Below are positions 1-12,048 of a DNA stretch of 64,000 nucleotides, piece by piece; the stretch's first letter is position 1, and every line of letters begins with the position of its first letter. The position numbers were made by a program, and so were the translations under genes. The notes under the pieces are model-generated. The model was not told where the DNA came from. It saw only the letters and a program-made list of their open reading frames with translations, and searched no databases. This stretch comes from Multifurca ochricompacta (Eukaryota > Basidiomycota > Agaricomycetes > Russulales > Russulaceae). Location of the stretch: positions 186,001 through 250,000 of the forward strand of contig WTXG01000006.1 of NCBI GenBank assembly GCA_022496185.1. Reading direction: 5' to 3'.

Positions 1-12
1 CTTGCTAGACCA

Positions 13-3000
13 TCAATCATCGCTCATCGTGGCTTTTTTGAGCAACTCTTGCCAGTCCATCCCCAGCTTGGCTAAAGTCTTGCTACGAGCTGGGACAGAC
101 GTCAGCAATGCCAATGATGGATGTAAGCTGGAATATGTGGGGTCACCAAATACTTGCAAAACCTCCTTGAGTAGGTCTCGCTTCCAATGTCCAAGAAGCA
201 TCGGGTTCCAGCTGTCTTCCTTGGCCATGCCAGGTCGCCTAGGCTCATATCAAGAAAGATTCTGTGAATGCAAAAGGACACAGACCAGTAGATAGGGCCG
301 AAGAGTTCTTTAATCAATTCCTCAGCCTTGTTCCGGAAACCTTCATCAGCGATCTTCTTAGCGTACACCAACAATGTTTGCTTATATTCTGCGCTACTAT
401 CAAGGACACGCGCCGCATGCAACTTAGATTCTAGGTGACCAAGCGTCAGAGCGCTTGTCCACCACTGTGGCCGTTGAGCAGTGCCTGGGTTGGGGGGAAT
501 ACGTTCGGAGATGGCACTCTCAATAGACGCCACTACTGCCTGTTGGGCGTTGCTAGTTCGGGGCCGACTCGACCAGGCGTCGGACCCTTCGGCCCACCAA
601 GTCTCTGATAACTTCACGAAAGCGTAAAGGCTGCTGTCATATGAGTATGTGACGCCGGATGTCGTGCTGAGTACTGGGCTGCCGTTGGGTCGCGCCACAA
701 GAGATGTTATGGATGTGGTAGTTCCGTGGACCGAAACATTCGGAGACGACAACAGCGGGCGCACCGATGTTGGTGCAAAATTCGCACTCATCTTCTTGAT
801 ATTCCTACAAACAACGTGAGTACAAGTAAAGAATCGCCCAAATCGAATCATACCAGGAATACAGTACACCTGTGCACGTCATAGCAACCAAAGCAAACTT
901 GGCACCAGAAAGAAAACTCGCTGTCCCGTCGAGGGTGATAGTCGGCATGATTCTGGCGGCATCATGAGTTGTGGAGAGGTGTTAAAAAAAGGGGAATGGT
1001 TTTCATTACCTTCTGCCAGTTGGGGAATATACATTCAACGTCCCATCCGACATTCCAACTGCGCAGAAAACGTTGGTCGCCGCTAAAATGACCGCAGGAA
1101 AAGGCAGGTAGTCGAGCCAGCATACCGTTTTGCCGCTGACATAACTGATTTCGGTTTGATCTCATATGCCAAAGTGAGGTAAGCCCACAAAATGCGGCGA
1201 ACAAGTTCAATTGCCTTACCTCCACTTTCAGCATTCTTACACTCAAGCATATCATCTCCAGCATCGGCGACTTTTAACGACATATACGTCAACGTCGGAG
1301 GCACAGCGAAAATATTTCTCTCGATCTGGAAATCCCTGGACATGACAATCCTTTGGTCGGTAATTGGGGTATTTCTTTTACTACGTTCACTGTGTTATCC
1401 CTGGCGCGGTCACCACCAAGAGTGCGGGCTTTAGCAGGCCTGTCCTCAAAGACATCCAGAGCCGACAACTTGCGCTTTGCCCCGCTAGAGCTTGCAGCGC
1501 TAAATGAATCAATGGGAACGTCCGTGGTGATGTCAGGAGAAACATGGTCGGACGGACGGCGGTCTGATGGAGGAACGGATGTTGAGGACTCAGAAAGCTC
1601 CGTGATCAGACCCGGATTAATTGAAGGGACAACGGCTTGCGTGCGAGAGTGGGTGGGGATAAACACCTCATGGTATGATGGGGGCTTCACTAGAGCACCA
1701 GGAACGTTCGGGCTGTTGAGAGGGGCACGGAATTGTTGCTGCGACTTCTTTGTATTTCGCTTTGCAATCAACGTGTTAACGACCTCATGACCAGAACCCG
1801 TCGACGGGGTGCCGAAGCCATTCTGGCCCTGAGTCTGAGACAAGCGATTAGGGGATGGCGGGGGGGTCATCCGCTGCCCGGATGGCGGCAGCGGGAGAAT
1901 CGTATGAGACCAGCCCTCTGGTAGGGGCGGAAGGTTGAAGCCAAACTTTTTCAGGTACTGCTGCTGAACCGAATGCGGGGCGATGCCCTCAAGTTCCTCT
2001 GGATCAAAGCTAAACGCGGCAAGTGTACCGTCAGAGGATACGGCATATAACGTCAAGCCGTCCCAAGACCTGAACAAGTTCAACACCTGTGTCAATGTAA
2101 GGTGGGAACACCTCACCAACTGAGGTCCATGATCTGTCTCTCAAACACTTCTTTGGCCACAATTATTGGCCTTGCAGACTTCGTTTGCCAAATGGATACT
2201 GAACGGTCATCGGCACCAAGGGCGACAACAGAGCAAATGTTGGAGGTGGCAACTGGAGCTGTTATGTTGCGGAGAAATATATGCGGATTATATGCCTGGG
2301 TGCAGTGAGCTGCTACCATCGCGGAACCATAGTAGTGCGGAGACGTACAGCAACTTCAACCGTGTTTTCATGTCCAACGAGGCTAATTTCTGAGGTCCAG
2401 CTGTTGCGAGCAATGACAGCAGCAATGAATACAAATCCTTTATTGTTAGTGGCATTTGAAGCAGTTATATGAGCACCGTCTGGAGACCAACTAAATACAG
2501 AACCCGATGAGCTCCTGAGCAAGTTGGAGGGGGGAGGGGGCAAACTCACCTGAGTCGTCGGAAAAACGTACTCCCTGGGGAGTCCTCAAAAGGTTTTCGT
2601 ACCTCAGCCTCAAGTTCCCAATCCATTGTACGCCAGATTTTGACACTACGATCGTCTGATTGCGTTGCTAAAAACTCCCCAACCGGATCCCAGCAAACAC
2701 CCTTTACGAAACCATGGTGCTGATCGATTCTGTGCATCCGTTCTTCGGGAAACACAATAGCACGCCAGGTTAGACAAGCGGTCTACTTGCAACGCAAAAG
2801 GGCGCACCTAGGGTATAGCCACTCCAAATTAACACTTGAGAATCTAAACCCACAGACGCCAGGTATCGATCCTCAGGAGACCATGCAAGGTCGGTGACGT
2901 CTGTAAGCTATGCTAAGAGTAGGCTGGATAGCAAGAATGATTCAATGTGTACCACTTTCATGTCCGGGCAACCGCTTCAAAGGTTTCCAACCCTCAAATT

Positions 3001-3467
3001 GACCTCGTCTGAGCCCCATACCTTGCCTCTCGCTGTTCTGCAAATGTCCTTTGAGTGAAAGCACCAAAAAAACAGTGTTACGAACGGATCGAGGTCCCAT
3101 ATCATGACAATCTCGTCGTCGCTACCACTAGCAAGCCACCTGCCGGAATGGGCCCAACGGACGCACAACACGGGCCCGGTATGCATGGTTAGGGTGCATA
3201 GGGATTTAGGGGGTCGGTTTGATCGTTCCGAGACGCTGTTGAGGATCGGCTTGGTGCTCCATATTCTTATTTTCGCATCCAGACCTCCGGTGGCAATGCG
3301 AGAGCCATCTGGATGAACATGGACGGAAAAGATGGACAAACGTTTTGGTGGTTGGTCACTTTTGCTGGAGAGGTCTTTGAGAAAGCAAATCAACTTAAAG
3401 TTGTACCAAGGTCGGATGAGAGTAGCAGACCACTATGAATGACCCATGACGGTTTAGTGAACTTCAT
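13..3467 (-). CDS. HIR1: HIR1/HIRA-type histone chaperone subunit
   Basis: Subunit of the HIR complex, which deposits H3-H4 independently of replication and represses histone genes in the nucleus. The first exon starts at 3467 (MKFTKPSWVIH). It is followed by about seven WD40 blades: SIFSVHVHPDGSRIATGG, GPVLCVRWAHSGRWLASGSD, DVTDLAWSPEDRYLASVGLD, GFVKGVCWDPVGEFLATQSD, a diverged SWSPDGAHITASNA blade, ICSVVALGADDRSVSIW and SWDGLTLYAVSSDGTLAAF. Then comes a Ser/Pro-rich linker with a basic stretch, and the C-terminal Hir domain ending in RSKTLAKLGMDWQELLKK before the stop at 13-15. The gene is cut by many short introns; the last (about 240-296) joins PIYW to RPGMAKEDSW. It is divergent from the gene at 3637. 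Identity is firm; some internal exon borders around 870-1290 and 2756-2976 were only roughly placed. Confidence 0.9.
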
Positions 3468-3636
3468 GGCCGTGGTTGACAACAGAGAGTAGAAGAAGAG
3501 CAAGGGAGAGTAGCCGTGGGATCATATGATCACGGTGGCATTAATCCCTGCACCTCAACCTCAACCTCAACACTCACACTCACACTCACGCTCACGACAC
3601 CTCAACACTCACACTCACACTCACGACTCAAATATC
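3468..3636. promoter_or_regulatory. Divergent promoter with CA-rich tandem repeats
   Basis: This 169-bp gap separates the start codons of HIR1 and the DUF4336 gene, so it must hold both promoters. About 3551-3625 is a low-complexity stretch of CAACCT and CACTCA units on the plus strand. No TATA box was recognised. Confidence 0.5.
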
Positions 3637-4853
3637 ATGGTCAACGTGATAATACGTGAAGTTTGTGCTCTTCGTTCCTTCCTGCTCTTCGTTCCTTCCA
3701 CACTTTCTCTGATCTACTCTTGCTTTTAAGGTGGCTAGCAATGTCTGGACATTTTCGACGTACGTCCCCCTCCTTAATCAGCTGGGTCATCATCGCAGAT
3801 CGTCTTCGTAAGTCCTTTCACTCGACTAGGAGTGTTCAGAATTGGGGGTCGCTCTACCGCCATCAAACTTGCATCAGGCGCTGTCTGGGTTCTCGCCTCT
3901 ACTCCTTTGACGGACGAGACCAAGGCAGCTATCGACCGCCTCGGCCCTGTCAAATTTGTTGTTGGACCAAACGCAGTCCACCATCTCTTCTTGGGTACGC
4001 CCGTTTTGCGCAAATATCCATGGTTTAACACACACCCCCTCCCTCGAAGCGGAATTTCACAAGGCTTATCCAAACGCTATGCTGCTTACCGTCGAGGAGG
4101 TCGTCAAGAAAAAGAAAGGCGAGTGTTTAAAGTGGCACGGTTGTGAGTAGGAGGTTAATTCCTTCAAATGGATAAGTGACATGACCACCCACCAGACTGG
4201 AGTGATTCGAACCGAGACCCTACTTTCGACTTCGATGATGAAGTCAGAATTCTTCTTTATAACCTGAATTCAGTTGATATCTGACATTCGATCAGATCAG
4301 ATCATGGCAGGCAAAACTCTCCACTTGTCTATTCTATACTGACTGCCCAGTAGTTATTTCACGGGGTTCAGAAACAAAGATGTTGCATTCTTTCATTCTC
4401 GGTCAAAAACGCTCATAGCCGCTGACCTGATTTTCAATTTACCTCCCACGGAACAGGTAGTGTATTTTTTAAAAACCTTCACAGTGAATCCAGTAACGTT
4501 CCCAGTATTCCGAGACTCGATCTGGCAGGGGTCTTTGCGGATGTGCTAAGTTAACCCCATACACCTCAATCCATCACGCTTTAACAAGGGCGCTAGTGGT
4601 GAACCCAGCGTGGGTCCTCCTCGATTTTGTTTGTATTTTTAATAACTGCTGGTCCGCCGTGGTGACTTGCAGTGCGATGCGCAGGGACGTAAAGTCAGTT
4701 GCAAACTGGGATTTTCATCGCATAATTCCTTGTCATGGGGTATGACATCTGGTAATCAATTCGTAAACGCCTGACCGACAATTCTGCCAGAACATTATTG
4801 AGGTAAATGGGAAAAAAGTGTGGCGGGCTGCATACAATACGTATTTGGATTGA
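3637..4853 (+). CDS. DUF4336 (metallo-beta-lactamase-like) protein, possibly decayed
   Basis: Pieces of a DUF4336-type protein lie in order: MVNVIIRE and VASNVWTFS (3637 and about 3729), GGRSTAIKLASGAVWVLAST with PVKFVVGPNAVHHLFLG (about 3845-4000), EFHKAYPNAMLLTVEEV (about 4050), YFTGFRNKDVAF with LIAADLIFNLPP (about 4355-4450), NWDFHRIIPCHG (about 4705) and a C-terminus KKVWRAAYNTYLD with stop at 4851-4853. The His-bearing segments resemble a metallo-hydrolase fold; the substrate is unknown. Two junctions cannot be joined in frame with ordinary GT-AG introns without losing conserved residues: one between WTFS and the GGRST block, and one before YFTGF. A TGA also follows the LPPTEQ exon. The gene may have unusual splicing, sequence errors, or be degenerating. 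Confidence 0.6.
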
Positions 4854-5115
4854 GTGATTCTTTCCGGGTTTCACCTTGTGAAGTGGTTTTTGGGTTATGC
4901 GTGGAGTTATCCCGATAATGTGAGCCGGGGATGGACAAAACCCTAGTCCCCTAGAACTACACTTTGAGACTAACTTGTCTGCTCTAGTCCTCCTATGATG
5001 CCTAGTAGAGAAGGCGTGTTACTTGGATTGTTAATTCTAGTATACAGATGACGGAACAATACAAATGATGAAATCAATCATCCGAAGGGAATCGACGTAG
5101 GCGTGCCCAGTTTCA
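4854..5115. other. Intergenic, convergent 3' ends
   Basis: About 260 bp between the DUF4336 stop and the proposed end of the phosphatase gene. It should hold two 3' UTRs. Nothing else was recognised. Confidence 0.4.
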
Positions 5116-5888
5116 CTATCGGACAAAAGCGTTCAAAGGTCTGGGTGCGGTATCTCTATAAGTGTGGCAATGATCGAAAATGGGAACTCACCTGACTGTC
5201 GAGGCACACACTGAATGTGGGCTCCACTGTCTTTCCCATTCTTGCAGACAGCGCACAAAGCCGGAGTTGGGTTTTATGCATGGACGACGTTGGCGGACAA
5301 ATGTAATAGCAGAGTCGTACGTCATACCGCGTTTGCGAATGAGATATGCGATGACAATTGCTGCCGAACGGGAAACGCCCTGCTCCAAAACGATAAGAAT
5401 CTACCATATAATGATACCACGTCACCGCCATCAAAGTCTGGAGACGACTATGAAAGCGGTTGGAGGAAGATGGAAAATGAGAGGAGGGAAACAACGCATA
5501 CTTGTTGACAGTGGACGAGAACGTTGCAGCCTCTACGCAAGGCGGAATCGATGTCTTCAACAGCGTCTTCAAGATGAGGCCTAAGATCTTGGCTCTCGAC
5601 ATCCAAAATATCCAGGCGGTAGCACTCGAAACCGTCTTTTTCAGATGCGGGCAACCATGGGACGTCAATAACTTGAACGAGGTGATGTATGTCATGTTCC
5701 TTGAGTATGGAAGGATCGAGGACAGCCGAGATGGACCCAAGGTAGAGAGCGCCAGGGTTGACGGATTGGGTCCTTAAGATAGATGGAGGAGTGGATGGGA
5801 GGATAAGATGCATGGGGGTACACATTGCCTCCGCAACTTCGGGGGAGAGTCCTGAAAAACTTATCATGGGGATGAGGTGCTTTAGCAA
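5116..5888 (-). CDS. Dual-specificity protein phosphatase
   Basis: Removes phosphate from Tyr and Ser/Thr of protein substrates. The N-terminal exon (from the ATG at 5888) reads into NPGALYLGSISAVLDPSIL, the usual start of a DUSP domain, then through DVPWLPASEKDGFECYRLDI to NVLVHCQQ. A short intron (about 5380-5450) joins it to GVSRSAAIVIAYLIRK, forming the catalytic signature HCQQGVSRSA (HCx5R), with the nucleophilic Cys in HC and the phosphate-binding Arg present. The WPD-loop Asp probably lies in the DILDVE region. The frame stops at 5188, but a good GT-AG intron just before it would add a short tail ending at 5116; I list the spliced version. It is a compact phosphatase domain with little else. 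It is divergent from RHO1. Confidence 0.8.
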
Positions 5889-6519
5889 AGAGATGAGATG
5901 TGGGAGGGTGTGTTTATAAACCCACAGAGAACTACGCCTACGCCTATGATTGAGTCTAGCCTTGGTGTGACGTGCTGGTACTCACACCTAACCCCATTCT
6001 TGGGTTCTTGAACTACTTTCTGCCAGGGTGGTGGTGGTGGTGTGGTCATGGTCAATGGGCCAAAGAGCTACCAAAGGGTCAAGGGGTTGGTGGTATAGTA
6101 TAGCCACCGCCGGTGTTAGGAATAGCTATAACACTATACTACCAAATGCAGCAGCCTCAATCTGGACGTGGTGATTGATGTGTTCGATTCGAGGAATGAA
6201 TGATGGGAGGGGGGGAAATTAGTTAGCCACGGCCACAGCCACGGCCACCAACGGTGACGACTACGAGATATCATCGCCATCGCCTATCGCCTTTTGTCGG
6301 CCTTGCCGTTGTCTTGTGTTGTGTCACCTCTGTCACCTCATCGCCTCATCACTTCATCGCCTCATCGCCTCATTGACTCATCGCCTCAACAAAGAATTTC
6401 ACACGCACGAGCCAAAAGTAGTTCAAGGCCCGCTTCAGAGCCCGCCATCCTTCGTCGCCACCACCACCACCACGAACCAGCCTTATCCCTCCTAAACACT
6501 TTTACTGGTCTCTTTGAAT
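5889..6519. promoter_or_regulatory. Shared promoter region of phosphatase and RHO1
   Basis: A 631-bp divergent intergenic region. It contains GTGGTGGTGG-type low complexity near 6030, a run of CTCATCGC-like units at about 6325-6390 just upstream of RHO1, and within that run TGACTCA, which matches the Gcn4/AP-1 bZIP core. The bZIP reading is only a motif match and may be a by-product of the repeat. Confidence 0.4.
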
Positions 6520-7344
6520 ATGGCTGAGATTCGCAGGAAACTTGTCATTGTTGGTGATGGCGCTTGCGGGAAGGTATTATCCAAATCGAGGATTATCTTC
6601 TTTTCTTTCTTTTCTATCTAATTACTAACAATCGTTCTGACCAGACCTGTCTCTTAATTGTCTTTTCTAAGGGTACTTTCCCTGAGGTTGTAACTCTCGT
6701 GCGGACTGAGACTCCTATATCCTGATTGTTAAAGCTTAGGTTTACATTCCCACGGTGTTCGAAAACTATGTTGCCGATGTTGAAGTCGACGGCAAGCACG
6801 TCGAACTGGCTCTGTGGGATACCGCTGGTCAAGAAGACTATGATCGCCTCCGCCCTCTCAGCTACCCTGATTCACACGTCATTCTCATCTGTTTTGCCGT
6901 CGACTCTCCAGACTCTCTTGACAATGTACAAGAGAAGGTGTGTTTTGGCTCCATTTTTCGCATTTTCGTTTTCATCTAATTCATTCATCATAGTGGATTT
7001 CTGAGGTGATGCACTTCTGTGCCGGTCTCCCTATCATTTTAGTTGGTTGCAAGAAAGATTTACGACGCGATCCAAAAACAATTGAGAATCTCAGGAAGAC
7101 CAGTCAGAGGCCTGTGACTCCGGAAGAGGCATGAATCACTTTATCCCATTCAATGTCTCGTCATTCACACATTTACACACGTTTACAGGGCATGGCCGTA
7201 GCACAGAAGATTGGCGCCAGGCAATATCTTGAGTGCTCCGCCAAATCAGGTGAAGGCGTCCGTGAGGTATTCCAATACGCTACCCGCGCGGCTCTCCTTT
7301 CTCGGCCTAAGAATCCCAAGAAGTCGCATTGCATTGTACTCTGA
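6520..7344 (+). CDS. RHO1: Rho1 small GTPase
   Basis: Membrane-anchored GTP switch that activates beta-1,3-glucan synthase and the cell-wall integrity MAPK pathway in fungi. The start at 6520 gives [19 protein letters not shown] (P-loop GDGACGKT, split by an intron). Next come the switch I effector region VYVPTVFENY, the [17 protein letters not shown] switch II of the Rho family, the Rho insert region [19 protein letters not shown], the [10 protein letters not shown] base-recognition motif and the C-terminus CIVL, a CaaL box for geranylgeranylation. Exon ends at introns near 6573-6644, 6673-6738, 6938-6990 and 7130-7190 join smoothly. All GTPase motifs are intact. The [14 protein letters not shown] start and the overall match favour Rho1 over Rho2-4 or Cdc42. 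Confidence 0.95.
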
Positions 7345-8153
7345 AGATTTGGGTTTCAAGTGCCTGTCACGCTCACGGGTCATTTCTGCTGGTGATTATT
7401 CAAGCTGTCGCCCCTCCACTTCCTTTTCATACCCACCACTAGTCGTCCATAACACCATCTGTAGTACGGCCGCGATATGTGTGCCAGGCAATTTTACGCT
7501 CAATGAGTCTGGTTTCCTAGAACTTTCCCGATGCCGTTCGTTCTTTTCACTTAGGCCTGTTTAATACATGTCTCTCCACCAGTCGTTATATACGATATGA
7601 TCTGAGTGCTCGTGAACGTTCCCGATACGCCATTCAGGATGGGTGGATAGGCCTGAGATAGCCTCGATGCTTTCGAAATCACCAATTCTCACCTCTCACC
7701 TCCTCTTACTTGGGCTGTATTGTAAGTGAATGAGCGCCACAGCGTTGCCCCGAACTGTTCTGCTGAACCATCCCATCCCACCATCCCACAAAAGTGGCTG
7801 CACTTCCGAGTCATACGCTATACCACTGGATTGGATTAGTGCCTGCGATGTCATTGGGGGTGTGTGTGCCAGGGCAAGATATGTCGTCCGTCGTCGTTCT
7901 ATTTCAGGAGGGATCGGTTAGTTATGGGTCAGGCACACATGTATGGGCGATCAGCATGGTTGTCGCCATCATTATTGCATGTCAGGACCCAGTAAGACAG
8001 CAGTCCCTAGCTGGGGCTAGATTTCAAGGCACTGTATAGGCGAAGGAAGAACCCACAGAGCGCTCGAAGAAGTACTGGGTTGGTTTATGTTTATTTTTCC
8101 AAAGCAAGCAACTGGACACAGATACCCAGTGCTATCGCTTTTATACCATGACA
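7345..8153. other. Intergenic, no gene recognised
   Basis: About 810 bp between the convergent 3' ends of RHO1 and the gene ending at 8154. Both 3' UTRs must lie here. Short open frames in it show no recognisable domain and no plausible splicing. Confidence 0.4.
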
Positions 8154-9068
8154 CTACATCATAATTATATCGACTGTAATACTATTGCTTGTTACCCAAT
8201 AATTCGTAACCGCTTTTCGTGCACCAGTCTCTGACCCAACTTGTATCCTGGCTTGGGCAGCCAGAAAGTCAAGCACGTTCAACATTGCAGATCTCATCCA
8301 TAGATTTTCCTGAAGGTGATTTTTCTCAAGCGCGGTGTTTGGAACAGGCATTGGAGGGGTCTGAGAAAGTAGTTCCTCAAAAGGAGAGAGCAACGTAGTG
8401 GCAATTGTCCACGCAGGCTGCGACCCAGAAACTTTTGCTTCTCTAACGCAAGCCGACATGAAAAGCGCGAAGCTGATGGGATCGGAGGAGAGTTTGGGGA
8501 GGTTGTACAGGGGAAAAAGAGAGGCTAGGATGACAGAATCAGAAAGCGGGTAGTCCTTGTGGATTGCGTAAAGGAGTAGGCGAGCAGCGGTGAATGTAAG
8601 GTCCATGCGATAGGCCGGGCGATTGCTGAATACAGTTAGTGCAAGCTGAGGGCAACGAAGTTCTGTGCAGCGGCCTAAAGTAGGTGAAAAAAGTTAAAGC
8701 ATTGAAGTGCAGCATATGCTGAAGCTAGAACACGCACGAACGAATGCAATAGTGTGCTTATCACGAAACTGTCTGCCACTCTCAACGAACTGGGAAAATT
8801 TACTCGATGCGAGTTCAAGTTGGTTGGGGCTAGTTGCCAGATTAAAGAGGTAAATCCAGGCACTACTTCGGACTTGCAGCGACTCTTTTTTGGACTGAAG
8901 ACCATGGGAAAGTAAATCGAACGTTTGGTCAAACCTCCGATTGCGAATGTTTTTGCCATAAATGAGTTGAGAGGAGGAAGACGGCTACGTCCAAATCGAT
9001 GGAAAGTAAGCCATCTGTTTCGCGTAGAGAAAATGCTCACTTACCGTGGGCGCAGGTGAAGTGCTCAT
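8154..9068 (-). CDS. Hypothetical helical protein, three exons
   Basis: Not recognised as a named family. Three exons join cleanly: MSTSPAPT (9068-9045), then an intron gtaagt...cgtag to PSSSSQLIYGKNIRNRRFDQ running to HTIAFV, then gtgcgt...ctttag to RRCTELRCPQLALTVFSNRP and on to the stop at 8154, about 260 residues in all. The middle, SKKESLQVRSSAWIYLFNLA and CPQLALTVFSNRPAYRMDLT, has the amphipathic helix-pair look of TPR/PPR-like mitochondrial proteins. That is only an impression; no repeat consensus was scored. The Ser/Pro-rich N-terminus has little acidic content. No transmembrane segment was seen. Confidence 0.65.
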
Positions 9069-10234
9069 GGCACGAACTGCAGGGACCGACCATTAATACG
9101 TGTTAGGAAAGAACGTGCAGGACAGGGTCACCAGGGAGTCGTAGGGGTGAGAAGCTATTCACACAGCTCCTTTTAAGGGAGGTGAGACAGAAAGGCACAT
9201 ACGAAAGCCGAGCATCAGTGCTCAGGTGAATGACTCTGACTTTTCTCATCCAAAACATAGTGGTACTTTTTGGAAGTCGGGAGTGGCAAACAAAAAGTGA
9301 AGTGTGACGGCAGCGCGACAGTGTGTATAGCAATACTGGTAAACATGACCAAACTTGTCAACATACCCTCCAACAACATAACAACATGCATGCATGTTCA
9401 TGTTCATATTCAGTTTCAAGTTTTGAAGTTGAAATGTTAGAGGAATGAACCAGAACCAGACTGGCCGTAAAAGACAAAAAACAAAAAACAAAAAATCATG
9501 AATGGTTGGCTCCGCTTGAGTGCCGATGTAGGCACACGCAACACAGGTTAGATGAGCGTTTCGTGCATGATGTCTGATCCGTCCTTCCATCCTTGTGATT
9601 ACCGATGTCAATCTGTCATACACCCCGCAAGTGCGGACAGGACAACGACGATGCTTGGCATCTGGCTGCATGCAGTGTTGCTAAAGTTGCTAAAGTCGGA
9701 CAACGATCAGTCTAGCCTGTCACACGGTTACGGCGCTCAGAGCCATGAGAAAGAAATGACGGGGGTCAGGGTCCTTTCTCACGGGGTGACTTTAGGAGTC
9801 GCCGAGGACTTCGTAAGCGTAAATACCTGGCGCTTGCACCTGAAAACACTTTGCTTTGCATAAAATGAAAAAATGATAGGATAGGATAGGATATAGGATA
9901 GGATATAGGATAGGATAGGAGGATATGATATGATATGATATGATATGGTTTATGATTGATGGATTACTTGTGCTGTGTGCTGTAAATTTCCCGGTGCCTT
10001 AAAGGGCTCAATGACGGAAGATCTTTTGCTGCCGATTGCGGAAGCTAGGAATGGCCCTGGGCCTTGGACGGCAAAGAGAGCGAAAGATAAGTAAAAGGAT
10101 TCGTGAATTGTGATTGGTAGATACGGACGCCAAGCTCAAGCCGCTTTCTATATTTAATTTGCTTCTTCGCCCCAACATCATTACGTTCAATAAATTCCCC
10201 TCCTTGATTTTCACTGAGCCATTGCCCAGCGGCC
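9069..10234. other. Intergenic region upstream of two divergent genes
   Basis: About 1.17 kb between the start of the hypothetical gene (9068, minus) and the ammonium transporter (10235, plus). It includes the short tandem repeat listed separately. No conserved coding segment was found on either strand; the open frames at 9103-9671 lack any recognisable motif. Confidence 0.4.
9875..9948. repeat. Microsatellite (GATAG/GATATAG then GATAT units)
   Basis: A run of GATAG and GATATAG units grades into GATAT pentamers over about 75 bp, in the upstream region of the ammonium transporter gene. It also makes a cluster of GATA cores, the binding core of fungal nitrogen regulators of the AreA/Nit2 class, but the regular repeat makes slippage the simplest origin. 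Confidence 0.85.
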
Positions 10235-12048
10235 ATGGTCAACGTCACTTATGATGCTTGTTAGTAACACATTCTCTCCTTTCCTCTTTCCTAGCGTCTG
10301 ACATCACACCATAGCTGGCGATCTTAACTGGTATGACCCAAAGACGGGCACTACCTGGGTTTACAACCTCGGTGACATTGCTTGGGTTATCGCCGCGACC
10401 GCCCTCGTTTGGATTATGATTCCTGGCGTCGGTTTTTTCTATTCCGGTCTCCTCAGGCGGAAAAACGCCCTGTCAATGATTTGGCTCAGCATGACTACCC
10501 TGGCCGTCGTCTCTTTCCAGGTGAGCCGTCGTCACACATACTTTTACTATTGTGTATAATCCTCTAATTGTCATCTACAGTGGTTCTTTTGGGGGTTTGT
10601 ATACTCATATAAAACTTGTATTCAACTTGCCTCAATACTGTGTCTCCAGGTTTTCCCTCGCGTTCAGCGACACCGCTAACTCTTTTATCGGAGATCTTCG
10701 TCAGTCCATACCTTTACTTCTCCTTCCCCTCCGTACCCATAACTCCTACCTGCAGGCTACTTCGGTCTCAAAGGTGTTCTTGAAGCGCCTTCAATCGGAA
10801 GCTCACGTATCCCTTCATTGATGTTCTGCGTATACCAGCTCATGTTCGCAGCCATCACACCTATGCTTGCCGTTGGTGCTCTCGCGGAACACGGGCGACT
10901 TGGCCCTATTCTGGTTTTCGTTTTCATTTGGTCAACCATTGTTTACGATCCCATCGCTTGCTGGACCTGGAACACGAACGGCTGGTCAAACAAGCACGGG
11001 GGTCTTGACTTCGCTGGTGGTACCCCCGTCCACATCTCCTCCGGCACCGCCGCCCTGGCCATTAGTATCTACCTTGGAAAGCGCCGCGGCTATGGTACCC
11101 CTCGTCTAGCATACAAACCACACAACTCGTCATACGTCGTACTCGGTACTGTGTTTTTGTGGTTTGGCTGGTTTGGCTTCAATGGAGGGTCGGCATTAGG
11201 CGCCAATCTCCGGGCCATCCAAGCTTGCATTGTCACCAATCTCGCTGCTAGTGTTGGGGGTTTAACATGGATGTTGTGGGACTATCGCCTTGAGCGCAAG
11301 TGGTCCGTCATTGGCTTCTGCTCGGGAGCCGTCTCCGGCCTCGTCGCAATTACGCCAGCATCTGGTTATGTGGGCTCCCGTAAGCAATGCCATTTTTAAG
11401 CACTGTTCCCTACTAAATAGAATTTCTTGTAGCTGCTGCCGTTCTCTTCGGCGTCTTAGGGGGGACGATCTGCAATTTTGCGACCCAGCTCAAGTTCTTC
11501 CTTCATTATGATGATGCCTTGGATATTTTTGCTGTGCATGCCATCGGCGGCATCGTTGGAAACGTATGTTTCATAGAGTCTGGGAACTCATCCACACTGA
11601 TCTATTTCCCTGTTCGTGACAGGTTCTCACAGGTATCTTCGCGCAGTCTTCTGTTGCAGGCTTCGATGGTATTGCCAATATCCCGGGAGGTTGGCTTGAT
11701 AGCCACTGGGTGCAACTAGGGTGGCAACTGGCTGACTCCTGTGCCGGTTTTGGCTATTCGTTGGTCGTGACAACCATTATACTTTGGGTCATGCACTTCA
11801 TTCCCGGGTTACGTCTCCGCTGTGATGAAGAGGCAGAGATTGTTGGGATTGACGACTACGATATGGGTGAATTCGCGTACGATTACGTTGGCCTTGAGCA
11901 AGACCTCGGTATCAAGGACATTGAAGGAGGCTTGGAGCGGGAGAGGATTAATGCAACTACTGGCGGTCGGGAACCACGTCATGGAGTGGCGGATGCTGAT
12001 AGCAGCGCTGGTGCGAGTGACACTGCAGCAGAGAAGCGAGCAACGTAA
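10235..12048 (+). CDS. Ammonium transporter, Mep/Amt family
   Basis: Plasma-membrane ammonium uptake protein with 11 expected membrane spans. The start MVNVTYDA is joined to SGDLNWYDP by a short intron. Then follow GDIAWVIAATALVWIMIPGV, the family segment GFFYSGLLRRKNALSM, IVYDPIACWTWNTNGW, GGLDFAGGTPVHISSG with the first pore His, FLWFGWFGFNGGSALGAN, TPASGYVG, and DIFAVHAIGGIVGN with the second His of the twin-His pair. The cytoplasmic tail after FIPGLRLRCDEEAEIVGIDD is acidic and ends with stop at 12046-12048. Five or more short introns interrupt it. All key pore residues seen are present, so it should be functional. The tail sequence DYDMGEFAYDYV is a typical fungal Mep C-terminal region. 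Which Mep paralog it is cannot be told from sequence alone. Confidence 0.95.

Noticed and set aside
102..869. Several separate small genes across 1-3.4 kb on the minus strand
   Set aside because: The open frames are consecutive exons of one HIR1 protein; the WD40 and Hir blocks join in order through short introns.
5180..5777. Plus-strand open frames opposite the phosphatase
   Set aside because: They lack motifs and mirror the phosphatase exons, which carry an intact HCx5R site.
6325..6390. CTCATCGC repeats as a CRISPR-like array
   Set aside because: The units are contiguous 8-10-mers without spacers, in a eukaryotic promoter; ordinary low complexity.
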